NCBI RefSeq assembly: GCF_900215245.1
Contig: NZ_LT907842.1
Location: 4,278,001 to 4,342,000 of the forward strand
Origin: Pseudomonas fluorescens
GTDB lineage: Bacteria; Pseudomonadota; Gammaproteobacteria; Pseudomonadales; Pseudomonadaceae
DNA length: 64,000 bases
Reading direction: 5' to 3'
Numbering within the stretch: position 1 is the first letter of the stretch; every line of letters begins with the position of its first letter. The position numbers were made by a program, and so were the translations under genes. Below are positions 17,305-26,603 of this stretch, piece by piece. The notes beneath the pieces were generated by a model that worked only from the letters and a program-made list of their open reading frames with translations, was not told where the DNA came from and did no database searches.

Positions 17305-18595
17305 GGAAGAACTCCAGCATGGCGTCGGCGTTGACGCGGTAATTGAGGTTGCCGCAGTGGCCGCCCAACGGGTAGACGGTCAAGCGATCGCCGAAGGTTT
17401 TACGCAGGAAACCGAGGTCGCCAGGGCCGAGAATCACGTCGTCGGCATTGTGCATCACCGCGATTTTCGGGCTGTTGTGCAGGTAGTCCTTAAGCGCATA
17501 GAGGCTGACCTGGTCGACCAGTTGCAGCAGGCTGCCGCCATCGGAGCGCGCGCGCCACATCGGGATCACTTGTTCGGTGAGGTAGCAGTCAAAGTCGCAC
17601 TGCAGCGCACGCTTGAGGAACGGCGTGAGGCTGGTGCCTTCGGTGATCGGGTATTTGGGCGGAATGATCAGGCCACGGCGGTTGATCAGGTCCGAGGTAA
17701 ACGCAATGTCGGCCGCCGAGAAACGGAACGAGGTGCCGATCAGCATCGCCATCTGTTCGTTGGTCAGGTGCTGCTTGGAGTTCTGGAAGTCGTAGAGCAG
17801 GGCGTCATTAAGGTCGATGTAGCCTTTTTGCTGGAAGTAGCGGGTCAGCTTGGCCAGTACCAGCTCATAGAAGGTGGTGGTGTTGTTGATGCCCTTGACC
17901 TCGGTCTGTACCAGCTTGTCGAGGTTGGTGATCGAGGTGTAGAGGTTGACCGGCGGGTTGAGCAGCAGCACTTTCTTGAAGTTGAAGCTGCGGCGGGTCT
18001 CGTCCAGCTTGCTGACAAACGCAGCATCCAGGGCGCCCAGGCTGTAGCCGGTGAGGTAGAAGTCGGTGACCGGCAGCGAGGCGTTTTGCGCGCGCACGGC
18101 TTGCATCACGCGGTACATGTCTTCGGCGTCTTCCTGGGTGATACCCGGAGTGGCGAAGCGCGAGGCGGCACTGATGAAGTCGAAGCTGGTGGGCGACGAC
18201 AACTGCACTACGTGGTAACCAGCCTGGTAATACAGCTTTTTCAGGTATTCGTTGATGCTGCTGTCAAATCGCGCACCGGTGCCCGCGATCAGGAAGATCA
18301 ACGGCGCGGCACGGTCTTGTTTGGCGATGCGGTAGGTGAGTTTCTTCACCGCCCAGAAATTGTCCGGCAGGCTGAACTCGCGCTCGGGGCGCATGTTCAG
18401 GGTGTAATCCGACTGGTTGATCTCGTCGTTGGACGGCAATTTGGGCCGAAGGTCAGGCGGGGTGGTGGCAATGGTCGCTTCGAACGGGTTCGTCAAAGGG
18501 AAGCCATAGCTGGCCTGGTCGATGTCGACGGCCAGTGCTGACGCACTCAAAAAAAGGCTGCCGAGTAAGGCAGCGCAGCGCAAGGAACGGAGCAT
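17297..18595 (-). CDS. Periplasmic alpha/beta-hydrolase-like protein
   Basis: A 432-residue protein with a signal peptide (cleavage near ALA-VD, residue 22). The alpha/beta-hydrolase core shows PLIFLIAGTGARFDSS as a likely oxyanion-hole strand, the nucleophile elbow TGYSLGALDA (GxSxG), an acid in HNADDVIL, and a C-terminal GGHCGN with the expected catalytic His. The substrate is unknown. Tight overlap with the mlaA-like gene suggests a job in envelope lipid turnover (inference). Automatic annotation sometimes calls such proteins serine/threonine kinases, but no kinase motif is visible. Confidence 0.75.
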   Translation of the reverse strand: MLRSLRCAALLGSLFLSASALAVDIDQASYGFPLTNPFEATIATTPPDLRPKLPSNDEINQSDYTLNMRPEREFSLPDNFWAVKKLTYRIAKQDRAAPLIFLIAGTGARFDSSINEYLKKLYYQAGYHVVQLSSPTSFDFISAASRFATPGITQEDAEDMYRVMQAVRAQNASLPVTDFYLTGYSLGALDAAFVSKLDETRRSFNFKKVLLLNPPVNLYTSITNLDKLVQTEVKGINNTTTFYELVLAKLTRYFQQKGYIDLNDALLYDFQNSKQHLTNEQMAMLIGTSFRFSAADIAFTSDLINRRGLIIPPKYPITEGTSLTPFLKRALQCDFDCYLTEQVIPMWRARSDGGSLLQLVDQVSLYALKDYLHNSPKIAVMHNADDVILGPGDLGFLRKTFGDRLTVYPLGGHCGNLNYRVNADAMLEFFRG

Positions 18596-18831
18596 GACTT
18601 AATCCCTAAGAGGAAACGTGCTGAATGAAGTTCGCAGGCTATGACCACCGCGTTGCCACCGAAGTGCCAGCCTTCGGCACGAAATGTCGGAAAAAAACGT
18701 CGGAATCGGGGTAATAGCAGCCAGAAGATACACGTTGCCATGCATTGATGGACACTAATTGTGTGTATGCGCCTTGCTAACGGCTGCCGGCGCATTAAGC
18801 TGAGCGCCGTTTTTGCCTATCGGAGTACCCC

Positions 18832-19200
18832 ATGTCCCGTCGTTTGCCACTGATCCTGCTGCTTATTGCCCTGCCGTTATGGTTGGCTGCCAGTTATGGC
18901 GCACGCTACGGTTTTATGGAGGATGGCCAGTGGGTGGGTATCTGCGTTGATGAGGCCAGTCGCTGGGAATGCCAGTTGCGTTCGAACCTGGGGTTGATGA
19001 TTCACTTCAAGGTGCTGGGCTGGGCGGCGTTGATCACGTCGGTGCTGGCGTTTTTCGTGCCGGGTCGAGCAGGGTGGGGGTTGGCAGTGTTGGCAATGAT
19101 GTTCGGCTTGCCGGCGTTGGCGTTGTACAACACCACGTTTGCGGTGTTTGCGGTGGTGATTGCCGGGTTGCGGTTGGTCAGGAAACCTCGCGTTGCCTGA
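18832..19200 (+). CDS. Small inner-membrane protein of unknown function
   Basis: 122 residues with a hydrophobic N-terminal segment (RRLPLILLLIALPLWLAAS), a polar loop with two cysteines (GICVDEASRWECQL), and further hydrophobic segments to the C-terminus, so three or four membrane passes. No family was recognised. It is a monocistronic plus-strand gene between two minus-strand genes, with a REP pair immediately after its stop. Confidence 0.65.
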   Translation: MSRRLPLILLLIALPLWLAASYGARYGFMEDGQWVGICVDEASRWECQLRSNLGLMIHFKVLGWAALITSVLAFFVPGRAGWGLAVLAMMFGLPALALYNTTFAVFAVVIAGLRLVRKPRVA

Positions 19201-19209
19201 CAGGGCCTC

Positions 19210-19290
19210 ATCGCAGGCAAGCCAGCTCCCACATTAGAGCGCATTCCAGGGATGCACTCGGTCAAATGTGGGCGCTGGCTTGTCGAATCG
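19210..19290. repeat. REP pair, GAGCTGGC class, partly decayed
   Basis: Left arm TCGCAGGCAAGCCAGCTCCCAC; right arm GTGGGCGCTGGCTTGTCGA with substitutions. It fills the gap between two convergent genes. Confidence 0.75.
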
Positions 19291-19312
19291 TCGCAACGCT
19301 GCGATAGCGGTC

Positions 19313-20866
19313 TTAAGCCCTACGCACCCGCAGGCAACGCCACAACGCTCCAACCATCATCACGCTGACCACCGCCCAACCCCACGCCTGCTGGTTCAGC
19401 AGCCCTTCGCGATAGAGCTGCGGCGCAATGCCGGCACCGATAATGAAGGCCAGCAGCGCGATCTCCCGGCGTGGCCCGGTGACCGGGCGAACCAGATACA
19501 CCAGGGCCGGCAACACCAGTGCCGCACTCGGGAAGCTGCGATAGCGCGGGTCAAACACCAGTGCGAGCATCATCACCGCGCCGGCGAAGCCGGCGATTGC
19601 CACCAGCCAGCCTGCGCGTTGCTCCAGCCAGTTGAATGCCCGTTCGCGCCAACCTTCCCGCGCACTCAGGGCCAGCGCAGCATGGGCCAGCACCAGCAGG
19701 TTCAGCACGACCAGCAAGCCTGCCCACACCCATTCATCGTTGAAGCGTGCGGTTACGCGGGTCAGTTCGGCCCAGGTGCCGATTGAGCAGGCGGCGACCG
19801 CTCCGAGCAGTGGCAGCATGAGCGCTGCGCGCGTGCTGCGAACGCGGCCGCCGAGGGCCAAGGTGCCCAGCAGGATAATCCCGCCCACGCCCAGCCACAG
19901 CGGCCAGTACGGCACGTTGCTCACCGGCCCGGCGAGGATGCCCTTGTCCTGGCGATCAGCATCAAACAGTCCCCAATAGCCGCCGACCGCCCCTTCACTG
20001 GCTCGCTTCCACGGCTGGTCAAAGGCTTCGATCAGGTTGTAGCGCCAACCGTTGGCCTCGGCCATGGCGACAAAACCACGCATGAATTTGGCTTCGTTGA
20101 CCCGGCTCGGCACCGCGGTTTCGCGCTGGCGACCTTCGCTGGGCCAGCCGGTCTCGCCGATCAGCACGTCTTTGGGCGCGAACTTGTTGCCGAAGGTCTG
20201 GCGTACATCCCCCACGTGCTTGAGCGCCTGGTCGATGCCGGACGGGTCATCCTCCCAGTACGGCAGCAGGTGAATGGTCAGGAAATCCACGGCCGGGGCG
20301 ATTTCCGGGTGTTGCAGCCAGAACTCCCAGACATCGGCATAGGTGACCGGCTGTTTGATCTGACTTTTGACTTTGTGGATCAGCGTCACCAGTTGCTTGG
20401 CGGTGACTTCCTTACGCAGCAGGGCTTCGTTGCCGACGATGACCGCGGTGACCACGTCAGGGTTGGCGTTGGCCGCCGCGATCAACTCGTCGATTTCTTT
20501 TTCGGTGGCAACCGGGTCACTGCTGACCCAGGCACCGGCCATTAACTTCAACCCATGCTCGCGCGCCATGCCCGGCAGGGCTTCCAAACCGGTCATGGAG
20601 TAGGTGCGAATGCACTCGAAACGGGTGGCCAGCAAGGCCAGGTCGGCGTCCATGCGCTCGGGACGCAGCTTGAACGGCTGGTCGAACGGTGATTGGTCTT
20701 TGTCGAAGGGTGTATAGGACGCACATTGCATTTTGTGGCTGGCGCTGGCCACGTCCGGCAACACCACCGGACGGCCGAGGCCGTACCAATAGCCGACAAG
20801 GGCAAACACGCCGAGGATCAAGGCGAAAAAATAGGGCAGGGCAGGGAAGCGGGCAGTCGCGGGCAT
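19313..20866 (-). CDS. GH17-like glucanosyl/glucan synthase membrane protein
   Basis: A protein of about 517 residues with an N-terminal membrane anchor (FALILGVFALVGYWYGLG), a periplasmic TIM-barrel domain resembling GH17 beta-1,3-glucanases, and a C-terminal block of about seven to eight membrane helices (from about residue 330). Catalytic glutamates fit VIVGNEALLR (acid/base) and LIGETGWPSEGR (nucleophile). Pseudomonas homologues are annotated as beta-(1-6) glucan synthases; a role in remodelling periplasmic or cyclic glucans is plausible by comparison with NdvB. The ATG at 20866 was chosen to match the family; an upstream ATG at 20899 and the frame start at 20935 are alternatives, none with a strong ribosome site. 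Confidence 0.8.
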   Translation of the reverse strand: MPATARFPALPYFFALILGVFALVGYWYGLGRPVVLPDVASASHKMQCASYTPFDKDQSPFDQPFKLRPERMDADLALLATRFECIRTYSMTGLEALPGMAREHGLKLMAGAWVSSDPVATEKEIDELIAAANANPDVVTAVIVGNEALLRKEVTAKQLVTLIHKVKSQIKQPVTYADVWEFWLQHPEIAPAVDFLTIHLLPYWEDDPSGIDQALKHVGDVRQTFGNKFAPKDVLIGETGWPSEGRQRETAVPSRVNEAKFMRGFVAMAEANGWRYNLIEAFDQPWKRASEGAVGGYWGLFDADRQDKGILAGPVSNVPYWPLWLGVGGIILLGTLALGGRVRSTRAALMLPLLGAVAACSIGTWAELTRVTARFNDEWVWAGLLVVLNLLVLAHAALALSAREGWRERAFNWLEQRAGWLVAIAGFAGAVMMLALVFDPRYRSFPSAALVLPALVYLVRPVTGPRREIALLAFIIGAGIAPQLYREGLLNQQAWGWAVVSVMMVGALWRCLRVRRA

Positions 20867-21198
20867 GGTCGGCTTATCTGGGGGAGCAAAGGCGCGCATC
20901 TTACCCGGATTTGGCCCGTTCCAGTGGGGCGGCATAATTTAGACATGCAAAGTTCGGGCGGGATTTTGGCGCCATATTCTACAAATCGTGCTGCTGGCGA
21001 TGTGATGTCGTTTCTTGCTTACCTGAGGTCGCAGCCAGAGCAGGTTCAAGACCCCGGCAGGTTGATGATCGAAGTGTCAGCACTCCACTGATGTCTGAGC
21101 CGCCGGATCGATGCGCGTGAAGGGGGCGCGGTGCACCACATAACAACAGGTTGACGTCGCTCGGCATCCGTCGGGCGCAGCACTTTCGGGGAAGTACG

Positions 21199-22050
21199 AT
21201 GAAGATGCGACGACTCTTGGGCGCAGCTGCCACTCTGGTAGTTGCGATGGGCTCCACACTGGCCAGCGCCGACAGCAAAACCCTGAGCATCGGCTATGTA
21301 GACGGCTGGTCCGACAGCGTTGCCACCACTCACGTGGCGGCAGAGGTGATCAAGGAAAAGCTCGGTTATGACGTGAAACTGCAGGCGGTTGCCACCGGGA
21401 TCATGTGGCAGGGCGTGGCCACCGGCAAACTCGACGCCATGCTTTCCGCCTGGCTGCCCGTGACCCACGGTGAATACTGGGCCAAGAACAAGGACAAGGT
21501 GGTCGACTACGGCCCTAACTTCAAGGATGCAAAAATTGGCTTGATCGTGCCGGAGTACGTCAAGGCCAAGTCCATCGAAGACCTCAAGACCGATACCACC
21601 TTCAAGAACAAGATCGTCGGTATTGATGCCGGTTCAGGCGTCATGCTCAAGACCGATGAAGCCATCAAGGCCTATGGCCTGGACTACAAACTGCAAGCCA
21701 GTTCGGGCGCTGCGATGATCGCCGAGCTGACCCGTGCCGAAGACAAGCAGGAATCCATTGCGGTGACCGGTTGGGTACCACACTGGATGTTCGCCAAGTG
21801 GAAACTGCGTTTCCTGGACGATCCAAAAGGGATTTATGGTGCTGCGGAAACCGTCAACAGCATCGGCAGCAAGGGCCTGGAGAAGAAAGCGCCGGAAGTC
21901 GCGGCCTTCCTGAAGAAATTCCAGTGGGCCTCCAAGGATGAAATCGGCGAGGTCATGCTCGCGATTCAAGAGGGCGCCAAACCTGATGCGGCGGCCAAGG
22001 ATTGGGTTGCCAAGCACCCAGAGCGTGTCGCCGAGTGGATCGGTAAATAA
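21199..22050 (+). CDS. Glycine betaine/choline-type ABC substrate-binding protein
   Basis: A 283-residue periplasmic binding protein of the OpuAC family with a signal peptide ending near LASA-DS. Features include LSIGYVDGWSDSVATTHVA, MWQGVATGKLDAMLSAWLPVTHGEYW (Trp residues for quaternary-amine binding), GIDAGSGVM and VTGWVPHWMFAKWKLRFLDDP. It likely binds betaine, choline or carnitine for an osmoprotectant or catabolic uptake system. No permease or ATPase gene is adjacent, so it would use a transporter encoded elsewhere. The start has GGGGAAG upstream, and a strong terminator follows. Confidence 0.88.
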   Translation: MKMRRLLGAAATLVVAMGSTLASADSKTLSIGYVDGWSDSVATTHVAAEVIKEKLGYDVKLQAVATGIMWQGVATGKLDAMLSAWLPVTHGEYWAKNKDKVVDYGPNFKDAKIGLIVPEYVKAKSIEDLKTDTTFKNKIVGIDAGSGVMLKTDEAIKAYGLDYKLQASSGAAMIAELTRAEDKQESIAVTGWVPHWMFAKWKLRFLDDPKGIYGAAETVNSIGSKGLEKKAPEVAAFLKKFQWASKDEIGEVMLAIQEGAKPDAAAKDWVAKHPERVAEWIGK

Positions 22051-22080
22051 CGCCTCGAAGCGTCTAAATAGCACCTTTGA

Positions 22081-22118
22081 AGCCCGCCTGGCGTTTTCGT
22101 CAGGCGGGCTTTGTCGTT
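22081..22118 (+). terminator. Terminator of the betaine-type binding-protein gene
   Basis: GC-rich stem AGCCCGCCTGgCG/CGtCAGGCGGGCT with loop TTTT, followed by TTTGTCGTTTT. It starts 31 bp after the stop codon. Confidence 0.8.
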
Positions 22119-22194
22119 TTCGCGAGAAAAGCTGTCACTTTAATCAGTTCAAAGTTGGCGCGATCACTCATGTCGTTCTAATACTAAGGTCGTC

Positions 22195-22210
22195 TGGAAC
22201 CTGTTCTGCA
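22195..22210 (+). promoter_or_regulatory. Weak sigma54-like promoter ahead of yjcH-actP
   Basis: TGGAAC-N5-CTGCA keeps the GG and GC dinucleotides at the correct -24/-12 spacing, 59 bp before yjcH. It differs from the consensus (TGGCAC-N5-TTGCA) at two positions, so it may be chance. Confidence 0.25.
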
Positions 22211-22268
22211 GCCGCATACAGTGGATACGTTCCAATAATAAAAAAGCTGTGCTGCGAGGATAAAAACA

Positions 22269-22580
22269 ATGAACGACAGCATTTACCTCTCGATTCAAAA
22301 CAGCCCGCGTTTCAAGGAGCTGGTGAGAAAAAGGGAAAGGTTCGCCTGGATTCTCTCGGCGATCATGCTCGGGCTGTACTCCGGTTTCATTCTTCTGATT
22401 GCCTATGGGCCGCAAATACTGGGGGCCAAGCTCAGCCCCGGTTCGTCCATCACCTGGGGAATCCCGATTGGGGTCGGGCTGATTGTTTCGGCCTTTGTCC
22501 TGACTGCGATTTACGTACGACGCGCCAACGGCGAATTTGACGACCTGAACAATGCGATTCTCAAGGAGGCTGCGCAATGA
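22269..22580 (+). CDS. yjcH: DUF485 membrane protein, partner of ActP
   Basis: A 103-residue protein with two membrane helices (about 25-45 and 60-82), matching the DUF485 family ([47 protein letters not shown]). It always lies directly before the acetate permease gene, and here its end overlaps actP by four bases (ATGA), so they are co-translated. Its exact role with ActP is not known. GAGGA upstream of the ATG is a good ribosome site. Confidence 0.92.
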   Translation: MNDSIYLSIQNSPRFKELVRKRERFAWILSAIMLGLYSGFILLIAYGPQILGAKLSPGSSITWGIPIGVGLIVSAFVLTAIYVRRANGEFDDLNNAILKEAAQ

Positions 22581-24235
22581 TCCGTCGTCTATTGGCTGTA
22601 CTCGGTGCTTCGGTCTTCGCGCCTGCCGTTTGGGCGGCGGACGCATTGACCGGTGAAGTGCACAAACAACCGCTGAACGTTGCAGCAATCCTGATGTTCG
22701 TGGCCTTCGTCGGCGCGACGTTGTGCATCACCTACTGGGCGTCCAAGCGCAACAAATCGGCGGCCGACTACTACGCGGCCGGCGGCAAGATCACCGGTTT
22801 CCAGAACGGCCTGGCGATTGCTGGCGACTACATGTCGGCGGCGTCCTTCCTGGGGATTTCCGCGCTGGTATTCACCTCTGGCTACGACGGCCTGATCTAT
22901 TCGATCGGCTTCCTGGTGGGCTGGCCGATCATTCTGTTCCTGATCGCCGAGCGCCTGCGTAACCTGGGCAAGTACACCTTTGCTGACGTAGCGTCCTATC
23001 GCCTGGGGCAAACCCAGATCCGCAGCCTGTCGGCCTGTGGCTCGCTGGTGGTGGTGGCGTTCTACCTGATCGCGCAGATGGTTGGGGCGGGCAAGCTGAT
23101 CCAGTTGCTGTTCGGCCTGGATTACCATGTGGCGGTGATCCTGGTAGGCATCCTGATGTGCATGTACGTGCTGTTCGGCGGCATGCTGGCGACCACGTGG
23201 GTGCAGATCATCAAGGCGGTCCTGCTGCTGTCCGGTGCCTCGTTCATGGCGCTGATGGTGATGAAGCACGTCAACTTCGACTTCAACATGCTGTTTTCCG
23301 AGGCGATCAAGGTTCACCCTAAAGGTGAAGCGATCATGAGCCCTGGCGGCCTGGTGAAAGACCCGATCTCTGCATTCTCCCTGGGCCTGGCACTGATGTT
23401 CGGCACCGCCGGCCTGCCGCACATCCTGATGCGCTTCTTCACCGTAAGCGATGCTAAAGAAGCGCGTAAGAGCGTGCTGTATGCCACCGGTTTCATCGGC
23501 TACTTCTACATCCTGACCTTTATCATCGGCTTCGGCGCGATCCTGCTGGTCAGCACCAACCCGGCGTTCAAGGATGCGGCAGGCGCCTTGCTGGGCGGTA
23601 ACAACATGGCGGCGGTGCACCTGGCCAACGCGGTGGGCGGCAGTATCTTCCTGGGCTTCATCTCGGCCGTGGCGTTTGCCACCATCCTGGCGGTGGTTGC
23701 TGGCTTGACCCTGGCGGGTGCTTCGGCGGTGTCCCATGACCTGTATGCCAGCGTGATCAAGAAAGGCAAGGCCAACGAAAAGGACGAGATTCGCGTGTCG
23801 AAGATCACCACCATCGCCCTGGCGGTGCTGGCCATCGGCCTGGGTATCCTGTTCGAAAGCCAGAACATTGCGTTCATGGTCGGCCTGGCGTTCTCCATTG
23901 CTGCCAGCTGTAACTTCCCGGTGCTGCTGCTTTCCATGTACTGGAAAAACCTCACCACCCGTGGCGCGATGATTGGCGGCTGGCTGGGCTTGATCAGTGC
24001 CGTAGGCCTGATGATCCTTGGCCCGACCATCTGGGTCTCGATCCTGCACCACGAAAAAGCCATCTTCCCGTACGAATACCCGGCGCTGTTCTCGATGATC
24101 ATTGCGTTCATCGGTATCTGGTTCTTCTCCATCACCGACAAGTCGGCGGCGGCAGAGAAGGAGCGTGCGCTGTACTTCCCGCAGTTTGTGCGTTCGCAAA
24201 CGGGTCTGGGGGCGAGTGGGGCGGTTAACCACTAA
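22577..24235 (+). CDS. actP: Cation/acetate symporter
   Basis: A 552-residue sodium:solute symporter family protein with a cleavable-looking N-terminus (FAPAVWA-AD) and about 13 helices. Characteristic stretches are [58 protein letters not shown] and [22 protein letters not shown]. It takes up acetate and other short carboxylates. It is co-translated with yjcH. In pseudomonads the pair responds to acetate through CrbS/MxtR-type signalling (established for the group, not read here). The message ends at the terminator at 24260. Confidence 0.93.
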   Translation: MIRRLLAVLGASVFAPAVWAADALTGEVHKQPLNVAAILMFVAFVGATLCITYWASKRNKSAADYYAAGGKITGFQNGLAIAGDYMSAASFLGISALVFTSGYDGLIYSIGFLVGWPIILFLIAERLRNLGKYTFADVASYRLGQTQIRSLSACGSLVVVAFYLIAQMVGAGKLIQLLFGLDYHVAVILVGILMCMYVLFGGMLATTWVQIIKAVLLLSGASFMALMVMKHVNFDFNMLFSEAIKVHPKGEAIMSPGGLVKDPISAFSLGLALMFGTAGLPHILMRFFTVSDAKEARKSVLYATGFIGYFYILTFIIGFGAILLVSTNPAFKDAAGALLGGNNMAAVHLANAVGGSIFLGFISAVAFATILAVVAGLTLAGASAVSHDLYASVIKKGKANEKDEIRVSKITTIALAVLAIGLGILFESQNIAFMVGLAFSIAASCNFPVLLLSMYWKNLTTRGAMIGGWLGLISAVGLMILGPTIWVSILHHEKAIFPYEYPALFSMIIAFIGIWFFSITDKSAAAEKERALYFPQFVRSQTGLGASGAVNH

Positions 24236-24259
24236 GGGTGTAACGGTTACAAAAAAATA

Positions 24260-24288
24260 CCCCGGTCGTGAGATCGGGGTTTTTTTTT
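24260..24288 (+). terminator. actP terminator
   Basis: Stem CCCCGGTC/GATCGGGG (one wobble pair) with loop GTGA, followed by nine T residues; 25 bp after the actP stop. Confidence 0.85.
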
Positions 24289-24446
24289 GGCTTTTATTGG
24301 TGCTGGATACGACAAAACTGTTTCTTAAATTCCGCATCAATAAAAGCGGCTTTCGCTGGGTGAGCGTCGGCAAGTGATCAAGGCTGGCGTCTGGGCACAG
24401 GACGCTGTGTTGAGGCCGCCAGTGGCGCTGCTCTGCGGCCGAGCAC

Positions 24447-24468
24447 GGGGCAAGCCTGCTCGCCACAA
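24447..24468. repeat. Single decayed REP-like segment
   Basis: GGGGCAAGCCTGCTCGCCACA resembles one arm of another common Pseudomonas REP class. No good partner arm is visible. It lies in the 339-bp gap between the convergent actP and gltA genes, which otherwise holds only their two terminators. Confidence 0.45.
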
Positions 24469-24523
24469 CGGGCCCGCAGGCCACCACAGCGGGCGTGTAG
24501 CGGGTTATCGTCTGCCGCAAACA

Positions 24524-24550
24524 AATAAGGCCTCCAGAGGAGGCCTTATT
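24524..24550 (-). terminator. gltA terminator
   Basis: Perfect 12-bp stem AATAAGGCCTCC/GGAGGCCTTATT with loop AGA. On the minus strand it is followed by TTATTTGTTT. It lies 25 bp beyond the gltA stop codon and can work in both directions. Confidence 0.85.
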
Positions 24551-24574
24551 CGGTGCAACTAAGCGGCTGACGGC

Positions 24575-25864
24575 TTACTTGCGATCTTCCAGCTTGGTGA
24601 TGTCACGCGACTCGTAGCCGGTGTACAGCTGGCGCGGACGGCCAATCTTGTACGGGCTGGAGAGCATTTCTTTCCAGTGGGAGATCCAGCCCACGGTCCG
24701 CGCCAGGGCGAAGATCACGGTGAACATGCTGGTTGGAATGCCGATCGCCTTGAGGATGATCCCCGAGTAGAAGTCGACGTTCGGGTACAGCGAGCGTTCG
24801 ATGAAGTACGGGTCGGTCAGGGCGATCTCTTCCAGGCGCATGGCCAGTTCGAGTTGCGGATCGTTCTTGATGCCCAGTTCCTTCAACACTTCGTCGCAGG
24901 TCTGCTTCATTACGGTGGCGCGTGGGTCGCGGTTCTTGTAGACGCGGTGACCGAAGCCCATCAGCTTGAACGGATCGTTCTTGTCCTTGGCCTTGGCGAT
25001 GAACGTGTCGATGTTCGAGACATCGCCGATTTCATCGAGCATGGTCAATACGGCTTCGTTCGCACCGCCGTGGGCAGGGCCCCACAGTGCGGCGATACCG
25101 GCGGCGATACAGGCGAACGGGTTGGCACCCGAAGAGCCGGCCAGACGTACGGTAGAGGTGGAGGCGTTCTGCTCGTGGTCGGCGTGGAGGATGAAGATCC
25201 GGTCCATTGCCTTGGCCAGCACCGGGCTGATCGGTTTGATCTCGCACGGGGTGTTGAACATCATGTGCAGGAAGTTTTCCGCGTACGTCAGGTCGTTGCG
25301 CGGGTACATCATGGGCTGGCCCATGGAGTACTTGTAAACCATTGCGGCCAGGGTCGGCATCTTGGCAACCAGACGGATCGCGGAAATTTCGCGATGCTGC
25401 GGGTTATTGATGTCCAGGGAGTCGTGATAGAAGGCCGACAGGGCGCCGACCACGCCGCACATGACGGCCATCGGGTGGGCGTCGCGACGGAAGCCGTTGA
25501 AGAAGGTCTTCAACTGCTCGTGAACCATGGTGTGGTTCTTCACGGTGCTGACGAACTGGGCTTTTTGCTCGGCTGTTGGCAGTTCGCCATTTAGCAGCAG
25601 GTAGCAGGTTTCCAGGTAGTCCGACTTCTCAGCCAGTTGCTCGATCGGGTAGCCCCGGTGCAGCAGAATGCCATTGTCGCCGTCGATATAGGTGATCTTC
25701 GACTCGCAAGAGGCGGTCGACATGAAGCCTGGGTCGAAAGTGAAACGGCCCGTGGCCGTCAGGCCCCGTACGTCGATAACATCGGGACCAACGGTGCCGG
25801 TTAAAATGGGCAGCTCGACGGGGGCTGCGCCCTCGATGATCAACTGCGCTTTTTTGTCAGCCAT
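24575..25864 (-). CDS. gltA: Citrate synthase (type II)
   Basis: A 429-residue hexameric-type citrate synthase that condenses acetyl-CoA and oxaloacetate. Motifs include [81 protein letters not shown] with a catalytic His, and [15 protein letters not shown] with the second His. Length and ends match proteobacterial GltA. It is transcribed away from sdhC, the standard arrangement, with its own sigma70-like promoter at 25923-25950. Confidence 0.96.
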   Translation of the reverse strand: MADKKAQLIIEGAAPVELPILTGTVGPDVIDVRGLTATGRFTFDPGFMSTASCESKITYIDGDNGILLHRGYPIEQLAEKSDYLETCYLLLNGELPTAEQKAQFVSTVKNHTMVHEQLKTFFNGFRRDAHPMAVMCGVVGALSAFYHDSLDINNPQHREISAIRLVAKMPTLAAMVYKYSMGQPMMYPRNDLTYAENFLHMMFNTPCEIKPISPVLAKAMDRIFILHADHEQNASTSTVRLAGSSGANPFACIAAGIAALWGPAHGGANEAVLTMLDEIGDVSNIDTFIAKAKDKNDPFKLMGFGHRVYKNRDPRATVMKQTCDEVLKELGIKNDPQLELAMRLEEIALTDPYFIERSLYPNVDFYSGIILKAIGIPTSMFTVIFALARTVGWISHWKEMLSSPYKIGRPRQLYTGYESRDITKLEDRK

Positions 25865-25922
25865 GTGGCCTCCTATTTATGCTTCAAATCATCAGACAGA
25901 CCCCCCACGCAGGGCCCGCACC

Positions 25923-25950
25923 ACTATAGTGAGATAAATTCAGATGTCAA
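25923..25950 (-). promoter_or_regulatory. gltA promoter (sigma70-type)
   Basis: On the minus strand TTGACA and TATAGT are separated by 16 bp; the predicted transcript start is about 50 bp ahead of the gltA ATG. The -35 box is a perfect match. Confidence 0.7.
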
Positions 25951-26064
25951 TTTGCCTAAAGTCTTGCTCCAGAAGGCTTTAACCGTACTTTTTCGTCGAA
26001 ATTGACTGCCATTTACGCCTTTTATCCCGCCAGCGCAATCAGCTATTAGGGTGAGGTGTGCGCG

Positions 26065-26093
26065 TTGTCATTAGTAGCCTAACTGTCTATACT
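26065..26093 (+). promoter_or_regulatory. sdhC promoter (sigma70-type)
   Basis: TTGTCA and TATACT with a 17-bp spacer, predicting a leader of about 130 nt before the sdhC GTG start. With the gltA promoter it accounts for the 364-bp divergent gap; no other clear element was seen there. Confidence 0.7.
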
Positions 26094-26228
26094 CGGCCAC
26101 CGACCGCCAAGGGCTTTTGGGCTTGCTTTCATTGGGGGTCGCACTCCCTGGGTGGTGCTTACCTGACCAGTGCACTCCCCAACAACTTTGCCCTGATTGT
26201 TAGGGGCTCTTCAGTGTGAAAAAAAGCC

Positions 26229-26603
26229 GTGAATAGCCAACGACCTGTAAACCTAGACCTAAGGACCATCAAACTCCCCATCACCGGCGTTACGTCGTTC
26301 CTGCACCGTGTTTCCGGCATCATCCTGTTCCTGGGCTTGGGCATCATGCTTTATGCATTGAGCAAATCCCTGGGTTCCGAGGAAGGATACGCCGAGGTGA
26401 AGGCATGCTTGACCAGCCCGCTGGCCAAGTTCGTAGCATGGGGCCTCCTGTCCGCTCTGCTTTATCATCTGGTAGCCGGCGTGCGCCACTTGATCATGGA
26501 TATGGGCATCGGTGAGACGCTGGAAGGCGGCCGCCTGGGCTCGAAAATCATCATCGCCATTTCCGTGGTGCTGATCGTTCTGGCAGGAGTTTGGATATGG
26601 TAA
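26229..26603 (+). CDS. sdhC: Succinate dehydrogenase cytochrome b556 subunit
   Basis: A 124-residue membrane anchor of complex II with three helices. Typical sequences are NSQRPVNLDLRTIKLPITG, SFLHRVSGIILFLGL and the heme-ligand segment YHLVAGVRHLIMD. It binds heme b and ubiquinone together with SdhD. The start codon is GTG at 26229; an upstream GTG at 26214 is closed off by an in-frame TAG. It overlaps sdhD by 7 bp. Confidence 0.94.
   Translation: MNSQRPVNLDLRTIKLPITGVTSFLHRVSGIILFLGLGIMLYALSKSLGSEEGYAEVKACLTSPLAKFVAWGLLSALLYHLVAGVRHLIMDMGIGETLEGGRLGSKIIIAISVVLIVLAGVWIW

Noticed and set aside
18547..18795. An 82-codon minus-strand ORF upstream of the periplasmic hydrolase gene
   Set aside because: It overlaps the signal-peptide region of the hydrolase gene and its promoter; Cys/Phe-rich with no protein-like pattern.
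22589..24520. A 643-codon open frame antisense to actP
   Set aside because: His/Gln/Arg-rich shadow of a membrane protein gene; no recognisable domain.
24374..24562. A 62-codon plus-strand ORF between actP and gltA
   Set aside because: It runs through a REP-like fragment and the gltA terminator; no ribosome site or domain.
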